Positions 4,860 to 11,372 of a DNA stretch of 11,372 bases are shown one piece after another. A model generated the notes under the pieces. That model saw only the letters and a program-made list of their open reading frames with translations, did not search any database and was not told where the DNA came from. Made by a program: the position numbers and the translations under genes. Within the stretch, counting starts at the first letter, position 1; every line of letters starts with the position of its first letter. The stretch spans positions 593,857 to 605,228 of the forward strand of contig CP070828.1 in assembly GCA_020344715.1 (NCBI GenBank), given 5' to 3'. Source of the DNA: Candidatus Bathyarchaeota archaeon. GTDB taxonomy: Archaea; Thermoproteota; Bathyarchaeia; Bathyarchaeales; Bathyarchaeaceae.

Positions 4860-6755
4860 ATGCCTGAGCGAACAGACGAGTATTTATGGCTAGAGAATCT
4901 GGAAGACGCCAGAGTAAAAGGGTGGTTTTCGGCAAGGGACAGAGCGTCGAGAAGATTGCTGAGACCGCTTTCTACCAGACTATATCCTAGGATCAAATAC
5001 TACTATTCAATTCCCTATGCTCTTCTCACAAGAACAAGTAAGAGAGGACACTTTATTCTACTCCGTGAAGGGGGAAAGTTCAAGATCAAACTAATAACCT
5101 CTGATGGTTCATCTAATGAATTGATTGACTCTACAGATTTTGGCAAAGACGTTGTCTTACAATGGATCTACGCCTCTGATGATGGAGACAGAATCGCCTT
5201 TTCATATTCTTTGGGCGGTTCTGATGAAGGAATATCGAAATTTGTGGAAACCCAATCGGGTGAAGTACTAGACGAGCTTAAAGGAGTAATTGCCAACATC
5301 GTGTGGCTTGATGAAGACAGATATTTCTACGGAAGATTTTATCAGAAGACAAAGACTCCTGATGGGGTGATTCCTCCAACAGAAAGAATCTTCTTGAGAG
5401 AAAACGGCAAAGATGAGATGGTTTTTGGTCGCGGAATTCCAACATCTCACTTCATAACACTCACTGGAAGCACTCAGGGCGCTAGAGCGCTTTTGACAGT
5501 GAGACATGGATGGACGAAGAGCGACGTCTACGCTGGAAAGCTGGAGAAGCCCCAAGAATGGAGTTTTGTCTACGGCAAAGGTGATTTCATCAATTGGCCA
5601 GTAGATTACTATAAAGGAGATTACTTGGTCGCCTCATTTGATCAAAAAGGAATGGGGCGAATATTAGCAATCAATGATAACCACGAAGTTTGCGGGATAG
5701 TTGAAGAACAAGCATATCCTTTGCAAGAGGCTGTTGTGGCAGAAGATAGAATAATTGCCAATTATCTTGTGAACGCCTCCTCAACACTTAAGATATTCTC
5801 ACTCAATACGCCGGATATCTATGAGATTCAGCCTCGACCTTGTGGAAGTATAGATTCACTCGATTCCAATGGGACCGAGTGCGTCTTCAAGTATGAATCG
5901 TTCTTTGTACCCTTCAGGATCTACTCTTTGAAAAAAGACCAGCTAGAGATTCTAGACTCAAGAGAAATCAAGAAGCAACTTATAGTGAAAGATCTGTGGG
6001 TCAAATCGACAGATTCAGTTCGAATTCACACATTTCATGCAAGAAAGAAAAATGGAAAAAGCAGCCAGGTATTGGCTTGGGGATACGGCGGTTTCGGGAT
6101 TTCAATAACACCGAAGTTCTATCCCCATGTTATCCCATTTCTTGAAGATGGAGGGGAATTCGTCGCGGCTAATATTAGAGGTGGCAAAGAATTCGGTGAG
6201 GAATGGCACAGAAATGGTATGAGGGACAAGAAACAAAATGCTTTCGACGATTTCAAGGCCATTTTGGAGTCTTTCAAAATTCAGGGGTCAAAAGTCATAG
6301 CTTTTGGAACAAGTAACGGAGGACTCCTTGTTGGAGCGGTTTTGACCCAACACCCTAAACTCCTCGATGGGGCACTGATCGGTTATCCTGTCCTGGATAT
6401 GCTTAGGTTCCACAGACTGCACATTGGAAAAGCTTGGGTCCCCGAATATGGAGATCCTGACAATCCAAAAGATTCAAAGTTTCTCAGCAGTTATTCACCT
6501 TACCATAACTTGATCAAGCAAAGATATCCGCCGATAATGCTCTACACGGGTTTGCACGACGATCGGGTTCACCCAGCTCATGCTTTCAAATTCGCAGCGA
6601 AACTCGAAGACGTTGGAGCTTCTTCTTTGTTGAGGGTTGAGACCAGAAGTGGCCATTCTGGGGCAACACCAAAAATAAAGATCGAGGAGTACTCCGATGT
6701 AATGGCATTTGTCTACAAGACACTCAAAATGAGTCCAGGTAAAAGCGAGAAATAG
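4860..6755 (+). CDS. Prolyl oligopeptidase-type serine peptidase (S9A)
   Basis: This cytosolic serine peptidase cleaves short peptides, classically after proline. The chosen ATG gives 631 residues, slightly below the usual 680-710. The N-terminus DEYLWLENLEDARVKGW (residues 6-22) is the typical start of the family. A seven-bladed propeller should cover about 60-390. The hydrolase domain opens with WGYGGFGISITPKFYP (407-422) and ANIRGGKEFGEEWHRNG (437-453). The catalytic triad is complete: Ser485 in GTSNGG, Asp567 in LHDDRVHP and His599 in SGHSGA. Arg569 matches the P2-carbonyl-binding Arg of porcine enzyme. There is no signal peptide or membrane segment. It lies at the head of three same-strand peptidase genes, which suggests final breakdown of imported peptides. 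S9A against the related oligopeptidase B is not settled by sequence alone. Confidence 0.92.
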   Translation: MPERTDEYLWLENLEDARVKGWFSARDRASRRLLRPLSTRLYPRIKYYYSIPYALLTRTSKRGHFILLREGGKFKIKLITSDGSSNELIDSTDFGKDVVLQWIYASDDGDRIAFSYSLGGSDEGISKFVETQSGEVLDELKGVIANIVWLDEDRYFYGRFYQKTKTPDGVIPPTERIFLRENGKDEMVFGRGIPTSHFITLTGSTQGARALLTVRHGWTKSDVYAGKLEKPQEWSFVYGKGDFINWPVDYYKGDYLVASFDQKGMGRILAINDNHEVCGIVEEQAYPLQEAVVAEDRIIANYLVNASSTLKIFSLNTPDIYEIQPRPCGSIDSLDSNGTECVFKYESFFVPFRIYSLKKDQLEILDSREIKKQLIVKDLWVKSTDSVRIHTFHARKKNGKSSQVLAWGYGGFGISITPKFYPHVIPFLEDGGEFVAANIRGGKEFGEEWHRNGMRDKKQNAFDDFKAILESFKIQGSKVIAFGTSNGGLLVGAVLTQHPKLLDGALIGYPVLDMLRFHRLHIGKAWVPEYGDPDNPKDSKFLSSYSPYHNLIKQRYPPIMLYTGLHDDRVHPAHAFKFAAKLEDVGASSLLRVETRSGHSGATPKIKIEEYSDVMAFVYKTLKMSPGKSEK

Positions 6756-6788
6756 CAAGGATACAGATGCATGCTTGCCGGAACGGGC

Positions 6789-6799
6789 TAAAGTAATAT
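6789..6799 (+). promoter_or_regulatory. TATA box of the M20-family gene
   Basis: TAAAGTAATAT is centred at about 6795, 28 bases before the ATG at 6823. This fits a leaderless mRNA and supports that ATG over the one at 6847 (residue 9). No Shine-Dalgarno is present in front of 6823. Confidence 0.5.
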
Positions 6800-6822
6800 C
6801 ACACTTGTCATCATAACTTGAA

Positions 6823-8265
6823 ATGAGCGAAAAGCTGTGTGCAACCATGGAAAGAAAGAGAGTTTTTGATCATATAGACAGGCATTATCAAGACCATTTA
6901 GGGAAGCTTCAAGAATTTGTGAGACAACCGTCGATATCAGCTGAAAACAGAGGAATGCGAGAATGCGCTGAACTCGTTAGAAAATATCTACTAGACCTAG
7001 GGTGTAAGAACCCGAGGCTGGTTGAGACGTCAGGTCATCCTGTAGTGTATGGATTCTATGATGCAGGATCCGACAGGAATATTATAATTTATCTTATGTA
7101 CGATACCCAGCCAGTTGATGATCCTGGATGGTCAGTTCCGCCGCTTGAAGGAAGAATTGTCGAAATTGAGCCCTTTGGAAAGTGCCTCGTAGCTCGAGGA
7201 GCCATTAACACCAAGGGGGAACTTCGTGCTTTTCTCAATGCTTGCGAATCGATTCGAGCAGTCGATGAGGAAATTCCAGTGAATCTTACGTTTGTTGCTG
7301 AAGGCGAGGAAGAGCTGGGAAGCAAACATCTGCCAGAGTTTATCAGCAAATATTTGAACCAGCTGAAAAAGGCTCATGCCGTGTTCTTCCCTTCAGCAGA
7401 GCAGAATCAGAAAGGCAAGGTGGAGATGGAGCTCGGTGTGAAAGGCATCGTTTACTTTGAACTTGAATTAGACGGCAAGTCTTGGGGCTACGGACCCACA
7501 CAGTTTGATATTCACGGAAGCAACAAGGCTTGGGTAGACAGCCCAGCGTGGCGCATGATTCAAGCTTTAAGCACCATGACTACAAAGGACGGAAATAGGG
7601 TTCGAATAGAAGACTTCTACGAGAACGTGGCACCTCCGAGCCTTGAGGACGCAAACCTGTTAGACAAAATTGAGGAAACCTTCGATGAAGATTCCGCAAA
7701 GGATTTGATGAAGATTGAAAGATTCGTCAACGACGTTCACGGCAAAGAGGCGATGATCCGATACCTTTACTCTCCGACGCTGAACATTGACGGAATTTGG
7801 AGTGGATACATCGGACCTGGAACTAAGACCGTGCTGCCGTACAAGATTACAGCGAAGGTTGACGTTCGCCTGGTACCTAACATGACGGTTGAAGAGGTTA
7901 TTCCTAAGGTCAGGAGCCACCTAGACAAACATGGGTTCCAAGAAATCAAAATCGTGGAGCTTGAAGAGGGATACGGTTGGGCTAAAACAAGTATAGAAAC
8001 TCCCGCAGCTCAGGCAGTTCTCAAGACCTACAGGGAGTTTGGTCACGAGCCTGAGATTTGGCCTCACATCGCCGGTAGCGCTCCGTTTTGCATGTTCAAC
8101 AGAGACCCACTGAATTTGCCCTTTGTCATTGGAGGTTTAGGTCATGGAGGAAGGGCTCACGCACCCAACGAATATCTTGTTGTCGAAGATGGAGGCCCAA
8201 CTGGTGGTTTAAGAACCCTTGAAAAATCCTACGTAGCAATCCTTGACAATTTATCCAGAATGTAG
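6823..8265 (+). CDS. M20-family metallohydrolase-like protein with altered metal site
   Basis: At 480 residues this has the full length and order of the M20 dipeptidase/CPG2-carnosinase group. The catalytic domain contains LMYDTQPVDDPGW (91-103), ARGAINTKGEL (124-134) and EGEEELGS (160-167). The dimerisation domain, about 208-345, keeps the interface His231 in DIHGSNKAWVDSP. The last ligand His446 is in GRAHAPNE. Compared with the family pattern GHYDVQP...RGASDDKG...EGEEEIGS...ISD...HxPNE, the first His is Met92, the bridging Asp is Asn129, and the third-site Asp is apparently Ser191 (FFPSAEQ). The Glu pair 163-164 and His446 remain. Two-zinc binding as in CPG2 therefore looks impaired. Either it uses another metal arrangement or it is no longer a classical peptidase. 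It follows the S9A gene by 67 bases, with its own TATA box. Confidence 0.85.
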   Translation: MSEKLCATMERKRVFDHIDRHYQDHLGKLQEFVRQPSISAENRGMRECAELVRKYLLDLGCKNPRLVETSGHPVVYGFYDAGSDRNIIIYLMYDTQPVDDPGWSVPPLEGRIVEIEPFGKCLVARGAINTKGELRAFLNACESIRAVDEEIPVNLTFVAEGEEELGSKHLPEFISKYLNQLKKAHAVFFPSAEQNQKGKVEMELGVKGIVYFELELDGKSWGYGPTQFDIHGSNKAWVDSPAWRMIQALSTMTTKDGNRVRIEDFYENVAPPSLEDANLLDKIEETFDEDSAKDLMKIERFVNDVHGKEAMIRYLYSPTLNIDGIWSGYIGPGTKTVLPYKITAKVDVRLVPNMTVEEVIPKVRSHLDKHGFQEIKIVELEEGYGWAKTSIETPAAQAVLKTYREFGHEPEIWPHIAGSAPFCMFNRDPLNLPFVIGGLGHGGRAHAPNEYLVVEDGGPTGGLRTLEKSYVAILDNLSRM

Positions 8266-8280
8266 TTCTTGTTGTCCATC

Positions 8281-8292
8281 AAAAATAAATAA
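8281..8292 (+). promoter_or_regulatory. Candidate TATA box of the M28 peptidase gene
   Basis: AAAAATAAATAA lies 30-40 bases before the GTG at 8322 and predicts transcription from about 8314. The message would have a leader of only a few bases, with AGGTG running into the start codon. Confidence 0.45.
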
Positions 8293-8321
8293 CTAGTGCT
8301 TCACAATAATTATGATTAGGT

Positions 8322-10073
8322 GTGCCCAAGAAGACTATGCTCCTCGTTTTTGCTTTGTTGTTTACAGCTATTTCTGGGACGAGATTGCAGGCGCCAGGGG
8401 CAGACAGAAGCTTTGGGGCGAGTCTGAACTCGCAGGAATTGGAGGTTACTGCGTTGGTGAATGGAACAAGCGCGTACAGCTACGATATAGAGCTGGAAAG
8501 AATAGCCTTGGACAATAGTATCTCAGACTACACCTTTCGGTCAGGTGGATCGGCTGGCGCAACCGCAACTGCTGTATGGCTTCAGAATCAGTTTGAGAAT
8601 TTCGGACTGGAAACCAACCTTGAGTCTTTCGAATTTGCAGATTGGGACTTGCCGAGTCACCCAGAACTTGTTCTCGACGACGATGGTTTAATCGAAACGG
8701 CTAGTGACCAGACGATCATGAGTTCTTTTCAATCTGAGCATTATAGTTGGTCAACACCTGAAGCAGGAGTTTTTGCTGATTTGGTCATTCTCCCTCTCCC
8801 AAGCGCAGCTAGCTTCGGTGAATTGGGCATGAGACAAATCAACACAACACGTTGGAATGTGATTAACACTCAGGGCAAGATTGTCTTGATCGGGCGAGAA
8901 GTGAGATGGGCTAGTTCATGGGAACGGGTCTATCGTGACAAGTTGAGTTTGCAGCCACCCGCAGCTGTAATCTACACTTGGTGGTATCCTTGGATGGCTT
9001 TTACCCCTCCTTTCTTCAGTTCGATGGGAGGGCGTCCAGCGAGTAGCTTGGGAACGTATTATTGGGATTTGGAGATACCTGTAGGTTGGATAGATTATGA
9101 CGAAGGATTGTTGACTCGAGACAGAGAAAATAGGGAAAATGTCTCAGCAAAAGTCGTAATCTCATCGTTGATTGGATCTGGGTTGCATTACAACGTTGTG
9201 GGGAGACTTCCGGGAACAGGTGATCCGGAGAAGTTACTTGTGATTTCAGCGCATTACGACACGGTGATGGACGCAGGCTTTGTTGATAATGGTGCGGGGA
9301 CCGCTGGAGTTCTGGAGTTGATCCGAATTTTCACTTATGCCGCTCGAGAAGGTCTGTACAATTCGAACTGCACAATTGTTTTTGTGGTATTTGGGGATGA
9401 AGAGCTGGGGCTGGTTGGCTCTGTAAATTTTGTGAAACGGCACAAAGCTGAAATGGAAAACATTGTTGCAGTTATCAACTTGGACTGCATCGGCAGTGAT
9501 AGTCTGAGAGTTGCTCAGACAGATTCTGGCAGAGACTTCGATCTTGACGAGTTGATTTTGGAGGCGGCTGGTGATTTGAATGTGGCTGCTCGAGAGACGG
9601 AACCCGGAGGGTCAGATCAGGAGATCTTTCGAGACCCAAGGAACGGCGAGAACATCTATTCTGAATGGTGGCCTGAGCGCACTGCGGGAATAAGCGATGC
9701 GACCCCAGTGGTATCCAGCACAATGCTTATCTCTTTTCCTCTCTTTTACTCGGACAAATGGAACATTGGTGAACCAGGCTGGATTCACACATCCTACGAC
9801 AATTCTACTTCCACCCAAACACTGAATTGGCTTGAGCCTGACAGATTTGAAGACCACATTAAGGTAGCTGCACTTTCAGTCATGCGCATCTCACCATCGA
9901 GCGTTCCAGCATTCAGACCGTTTTCCTCTTCTTGGTGGATCTTGGGCGCTTCGCTATCAATAATAGTTGCCGCAGTTACAGCTGTCTACTTCGCCAAGAA
10001 GCGAAGATTACGCAAATCGCCTTCGCCGTCTCAAGCCATGCATAAGAAAGAACCACACTGCCACGTAAAATAA
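8322..10073 (+). CDS. Secreted membrane-anchored M28-family metallopeptidase
   Basis: This is an aminopeptidase-like enzyme of 583 residues. The N-terminus (KKTMLLVFALLFTAISG, residues 3-19) is a signal peptide. Residues about 537-557 (WWILGASLSIIVAAVTAVYF) form one helix followed by KKRRLRK, so the catalytic domain should face outside with a short cytoplasmic tail. The two-zinc set of M28 is complete: His311 in SAHYDTV, Asp322 in VDNGAG, Glu360-Glu361 in GDEELG, Asp388 in INLDCIG and His489 in GWIHTSYDN. A domain of the protease-associated (PA) type, rich in Trp (YTWWYPWMAF), occupies about 150-285 before the catalytic core. Translation starts at GTG 8322; an ATG at 8337 is the alternative and would keep the hydrophobic core but lose the lysines. 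It would release amino acids outside the cell, in line with the peptidases upstream. Confidence 0.9.
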   Translation: MPKKTMLLVFALLFTAISGTRLQAPGADRSFGASLNSQELEVTALVNGTSAYSYDIELERIALDNSISDYTFRSGGSAGATATAVWLQNQFENFGLETNLESFEFADWDLPSHPELVLDDDGLIETASDQTIMSSFQSEHYSWSTPEAGVFADLVILPLPSAASFGELGMRQINTTRWNVINTQGKIVLIGREVRWASSWERVYRDKLSLQPPAAVIYTWWYPWMAFTPPFFSSMGGRPASSLGTYYWDLEIPVGWIDYDEGLLTRDRENRENVSAKVVISSLIGSGLHYNVVGRLPGTGDPEKLLVISAHYDTVMDAGFVDNGAGTAGVLELIRIFTYAAREGLYNSNCTIVFVVFGDEELGLVGSVNFVKRHKAEMENIVAVINLDCIGSDSLRVAQTDSGRDFDLDELILEAAGDLNVAARETEPGGSDQEIFRDPRNGENIYSEWWPERTAGISDATPVVSSTMLISFPLFYSDKWNIGEPGWIHTSYDNSTSTQTLNWLEPDRFEDHIKVAALSVMRISPSSVPAFRPFSSSWWILGASLSIIVAAVTAVYFAKKRRLRKSPSPSQAMHKKEPHCHVK

Positions 10074-10106
10074 CATAATGAAGAACAGAAACCTGAACAA
10101 GAAACT

Positions 10107-10130
10107 TCTAGGCTTGGGTCAGAACCTAGA
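10107..10130 (+). terminator. Possible hairpin after the M28 gene
   Basis: TCTAGG and CCTAGA form a 6-bp stem with a 12-base loop 33 bases past the M28 stop. No T run follows, so termination here is uncertain; the element may instead stabilise the 3' end. Confidence 0.25.
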
Positions 10131-10239
10131 CTAAGTGCCAAGGCAAGATACAAACCAAGCATCTTTGGTGGAAACTACTTCGACTTCTTGTTGTGTGGTT
10201 TTGGCTCTATTTCGACCCCGTGCATCGTACGCTGGGGCG

Positions 10240-10251
10240 TAAAATTTTAAA
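10240..10251 (+). promoter_or_regulatory. TATA box of the DsrE-family gene
   Basis: TAAAATTTTAAA, centred at about 10246, is preceded by GGGGCG, which could serve as a BRE-like element. It predicts transcription from about 10272 and a leader of about 48 bases that contains the Shine-Dalgarno at 10308-10317. Confidence 0.5.
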
Positions 10252-10307
10252 GTCTCACGAAAACCTTTCCAGAATATACAGATCAACACGAAGTCAAATG
10301 TCGAATT

Positions 10308-10317
10308 GGAGGTGATC
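10308..10317 (+). promoter_or_regulatory. Perfect Shine-Dalgarno that points to a CTG start
   Basis: GGAGGTGATC is the full complement of the conserved archaeal 16S 3' end (GATCACCTCC). Seven bases separate GGAGG from CTG at 10320, the usual spacing. A tiny frame, ATG TCG AAT TGG AGG TGA (10298-10315), ends inside this element, five bases before the CTG. Confidence 0.75.
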
Positions 10318-10319
10318 AG

Positions 10320-10679
10320 CTGGAAACTGTAACATTTCTTCTCCAAAGTGCCCCTTACGGAGATGAAAGAATCTGGAATGCTCTCAGATTGGCAAGATCG
10401 CTTACAATAGCTTCCATAGGGATGAAGGTAAACATCTTCCTCACTGGTGACGCTGTAATAACGGCAAAGAAGGGACAGAATCCTCCAAAAGGATATTACA
10501 ATCTCGAAGAAATGTTGAAAGAATTGATCGAACAAGGCGTCAACGTAGTGACTTGTCGCACATGCATCAATGCAAGAGGACTAACACAAGATGAACTGGT
10601 CAAGGGCGCACAGATCGGAACCACCTTTGGCAACTTGGCAAAATGGGTGAAGGAAAGCCAAAAAGTCCTCACATTCTAA
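10320..10679 (+). CDS. DsrE-family protein, apparently starting at CTG
   Basis: Read from CTG, the product is 119 residues and carries the whole DsrE/DsrF fold, including the first strand METVTFLLQSAPYGDERIWN. Then come VNIFLTGDAVITAKKGQNPP, YYNLEEMLKELIEQGVNV and the signature VVTCRTCINARGL with Cys79 and Cys82, and it ends in WVKESQKVLTF. DsrE proteins act as small cytosolic homo- or hetero-oligomers in sulfur relay, carrying persulfide on conserved Cys; the partner here is unknown. Between the upstream in-frame stop (10248) and residue 24 there is no ATG, GTG or TTG. Starting at TTG 10389 would delete the first strand and helix. The CTG at 10320 is placed correctly behind a perfect Shine-Dalgarno. 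Either it is a genuine rare start or an ATG changed by mutation or sequencing error. Confidence 0.88.
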   Translation: METVTFLLQSAPYGDERIWNALRLARSLTIASIGMKVNIFLTGDAVITAKKGQNPPKGYYNLEEMLKELIEQGVNVVTCRTCINARGLTQDELVKGAQIGTTFGNLAKWVKESQKVLTF

Positions 10680-11026
10680 AGCATAAGTCCATCCTAACAG
10701 TAAGAGAGTGCTCGGTCCACCTTTTTTCAATAGTTGTCCATACGCTACCATTTCAAAGACAAATCATAGATTGAATAGTGCATCCTTCTGTGAAACTAGG
10801 ATTGATTTCAGAGGTGTAGCGGTGGAAGACGTTGCGTGTGCATTCGTCCTAGCCGGAAACGAGTCTACGTAGTGAAAGGGCTTCAGCTTGTGTGTTGGGG
10901 CGGAGCCATTACAATCCGTCGTTGACTAGCGATTTGAAGGAAAGAACACCAGGGGTAGTTGGTAAACTTCGAGCTGGGCCTATCTGGGTTCTGGCGTCCC
11001 CTTCTTCTCTCGGCGTCGTGCTAGGG
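10680..11026. other. Intergenic region without a recognised gene
   Basis: About 350 bases between the DsrE-family stop and the coiled-coil stop hold no frame I can support. The longest is a TTG-started frame of some 34 codons ending near 10878. Stretches such as GTAGTTGGTAAAC (about 10957-10969) and GGGTTCTGGCGTCCCC (about 10986-11001) recall tRNA D-arm and SRP RNA pieces, but no cloverleaf or SRP fold could be built. A non-coding RNA cannot be excluded. Confidence 0.3.
10722..10727 (+). terminator. Oligo-T terminator candidate after the DsrE-family gene
   Basis: Six T in a row stand 43 bases past the stop codon. Runs of T on the coding strand are enough for termination by archaeal RNA polymerase. 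There is no clear stem just before it. Confidence 0.35.
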
Positions 11027-11260
11027 TTATTCTTTCAGTCGGTTTTCTAGGTTCTTCTTCTTTGATTCGAGCTGTTTCACAACTTCCCGTTTCGCCTTAA
11101 CCTTGTCCTCTAGCTCTTGAATGATCTCTTTTTCTTCGAGTATCTTTACGCTTGTTTCTATAGATTTCTCTCTTTCATCAAAGGACCGCAATTCATTCTC
11201 TAATTGGGCTTTTCTTTTCTGGAGTTCTTCCAGTTCTATTGACATGCTCATATTCTTCAA
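11027..11260 (-). CDS. Short coiled-coil protein
   Basis: The product is highly charged and almost entirely helical. From about residue 8 to 77 it shows heptad spacing of Leu, Ile and Val (LEELQKRKAQLENELRSF, then VKILEEKEIIQELEDKVK). No Pro or Gly breaks it, and there is no Cys, signal peptide or membrane segment. It should form a dimeric or oligomeric coiled coil, possibly a prefoldin-like or scaffold protein, but no family is recognised. The frame opens at TTG 11260 (77 residues). ATG at 11251 or 11245 is more likely, giving 74 or 72 residues. A TATA-like element around 11288-11299 would fit transcription near 11268. Confidence 0.65.
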   Translation of the reverse strand: MKNMSMSIELEELQKRKAQLENELRSFDEREKSIETSVKILEEKEIIQELEDKVKAKREVVKQLESKKKNLENRLKE

Positions 11261-11316
11261 CCTAGCTTGTTTAGTTTCCCCGTGAAGATAATTAGTTTAT
11301 GAAGAAAGAATCTGGA

Positions 11317-11326
11317 TTTATAATAT
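11317..11326 (+). promoter_or_regulatory. TATA box pointing off the right edge
   Basis: TTTATAATAT is centred at about 11322, 27 bases before a GTG at 11349, a spacing that fits a leaderless plus-strand gene. On the minus strand the same AT-rich patch could also serve the coiled-coil gene, with a longer leader. Confidence 0.4.
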
Positions 11327-11348
11327 TTGCAGGGTGATGAATTGATCT

Positions 11349-11372
11349 GTGAGCCTTGGAGAATTCTGGTCG
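11349..11372 (+). CDS. Possible first codons of a gene cut by the right edge
   Basis: GTG at 11349 opens a frame that reads MSLGEFWS to the last base. It is supported only by the TATA box 27 bases upstream. A TTG at 11342 in another frame (MICEPWRILV) is an alternative. Eight codons are too few for a function. Confidence 0.25.

Noticed and set aside
4800..4860. tRNA-like T-arm on the minus strand (GGTTCAAGTCT)
   Set aside because: The flanking five-base stem does not pair and no D-arm or anticodon stem can be drawn.
6755..6778. Dyad GCAAG/CTTGC at the end of the S9A gene as a terminator
   Set aside because: The stem is only five bases and has no T run; it overlaps the stop codon region and is easily chance.
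10078..10134. 18-codon plus-strand frame after the M28 gene
   Set aside because: It is very short and Lys/Asn/Leu-rich, with no overlap or ribosome site to support it. It also contains the proposed 3' hairpin.
10131..10535. Minus-strand frame of 134 codons
   Set aside because: It runs antisense through the DsrE-family gene and its promoter. The plus-strand product is a clear family member.
10957..11001. tRNA D-arm and SRP-RNA-like pieces on the plus strand
   Set aside because: No acceptor stem, T-stem or helix 8 motif accompanies them, so neither RNA can be supported.

Overview
The window looks like chromosomal DNA from an archaeon, most likely a TACK-group lineage such as Bathyarchaeia. 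Four signs point there. The first gene is an archaeal-type UbiA prenyltransferase of ether-lipid synthesis. One small protein looks like the NitrOD5 domain known from Thaumarchaeota and Bathyarchaeia. AT-rich TATA-like boxes lie about 26-37 bp upstream of many starts, several of which look leaderless. One Shine-Dalgarno copy (GGAGGTGATC) exactly matches the archaeal 16S 3' end. The phylum is an inference; there is no rRNA or marker gene here to prove it. I saw no tRNA, rRNA, CRISPR, transposase or phage gene.

Layout, left to right. A 305-base leader without a convincing gene comes first. Then come a membrane prenyltransferase (306-1157, +) and a small NitrOD5-like protein (1363-1704, +). A translationally coupled minus-strand pair follows: a C_GCAxxG_C_C redox protein and an AAG/MPG-type 3-methyladenine DNA glycosylase (3061 down to 1962). 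Diverging from it is a small zinc ribbon protein (3162-3416, +). From 4677 down to 3615 runs a minus-strand string of four small genes: a 37-residue zinc ribbon, a 31-residue single-helix membrane protein, a 76-residue unknown, and a 174-residue protein with two membrane helices and a zinc ribbon. The first two are microgenes joined by a TAATG overlap and sit under a strong TATA box.

The right half holds three plus-strand peptidases in a row: a cytosolic prolyl-oligopeptidase-type S9A enzyme, an M20-family protein, and a secreted, membrane-anchored M28 aminopeptidase-like enzyme. Together they suggest use of extracellular protein or peptides. The M20 protein has lost three of the five usual metal ligands while the rest of its family scaffold is intact. 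Next is a DsrE-family sulfur-relay-like protein whose reading frame has no ATG, GTG or TTG at the right place and appears to start at CTG behind a perfect Shine-Dalgarno. The window ends with about 350 bases without a convincing gene, a short coiled-coil protein (minus), and what may be the first codons of a divergent gene running off the right edge.

The points most worth a second look are the hidden zinc-ribbon/membrane microprotein pair and its operon, the CTG start, and the altered M20 metal site.
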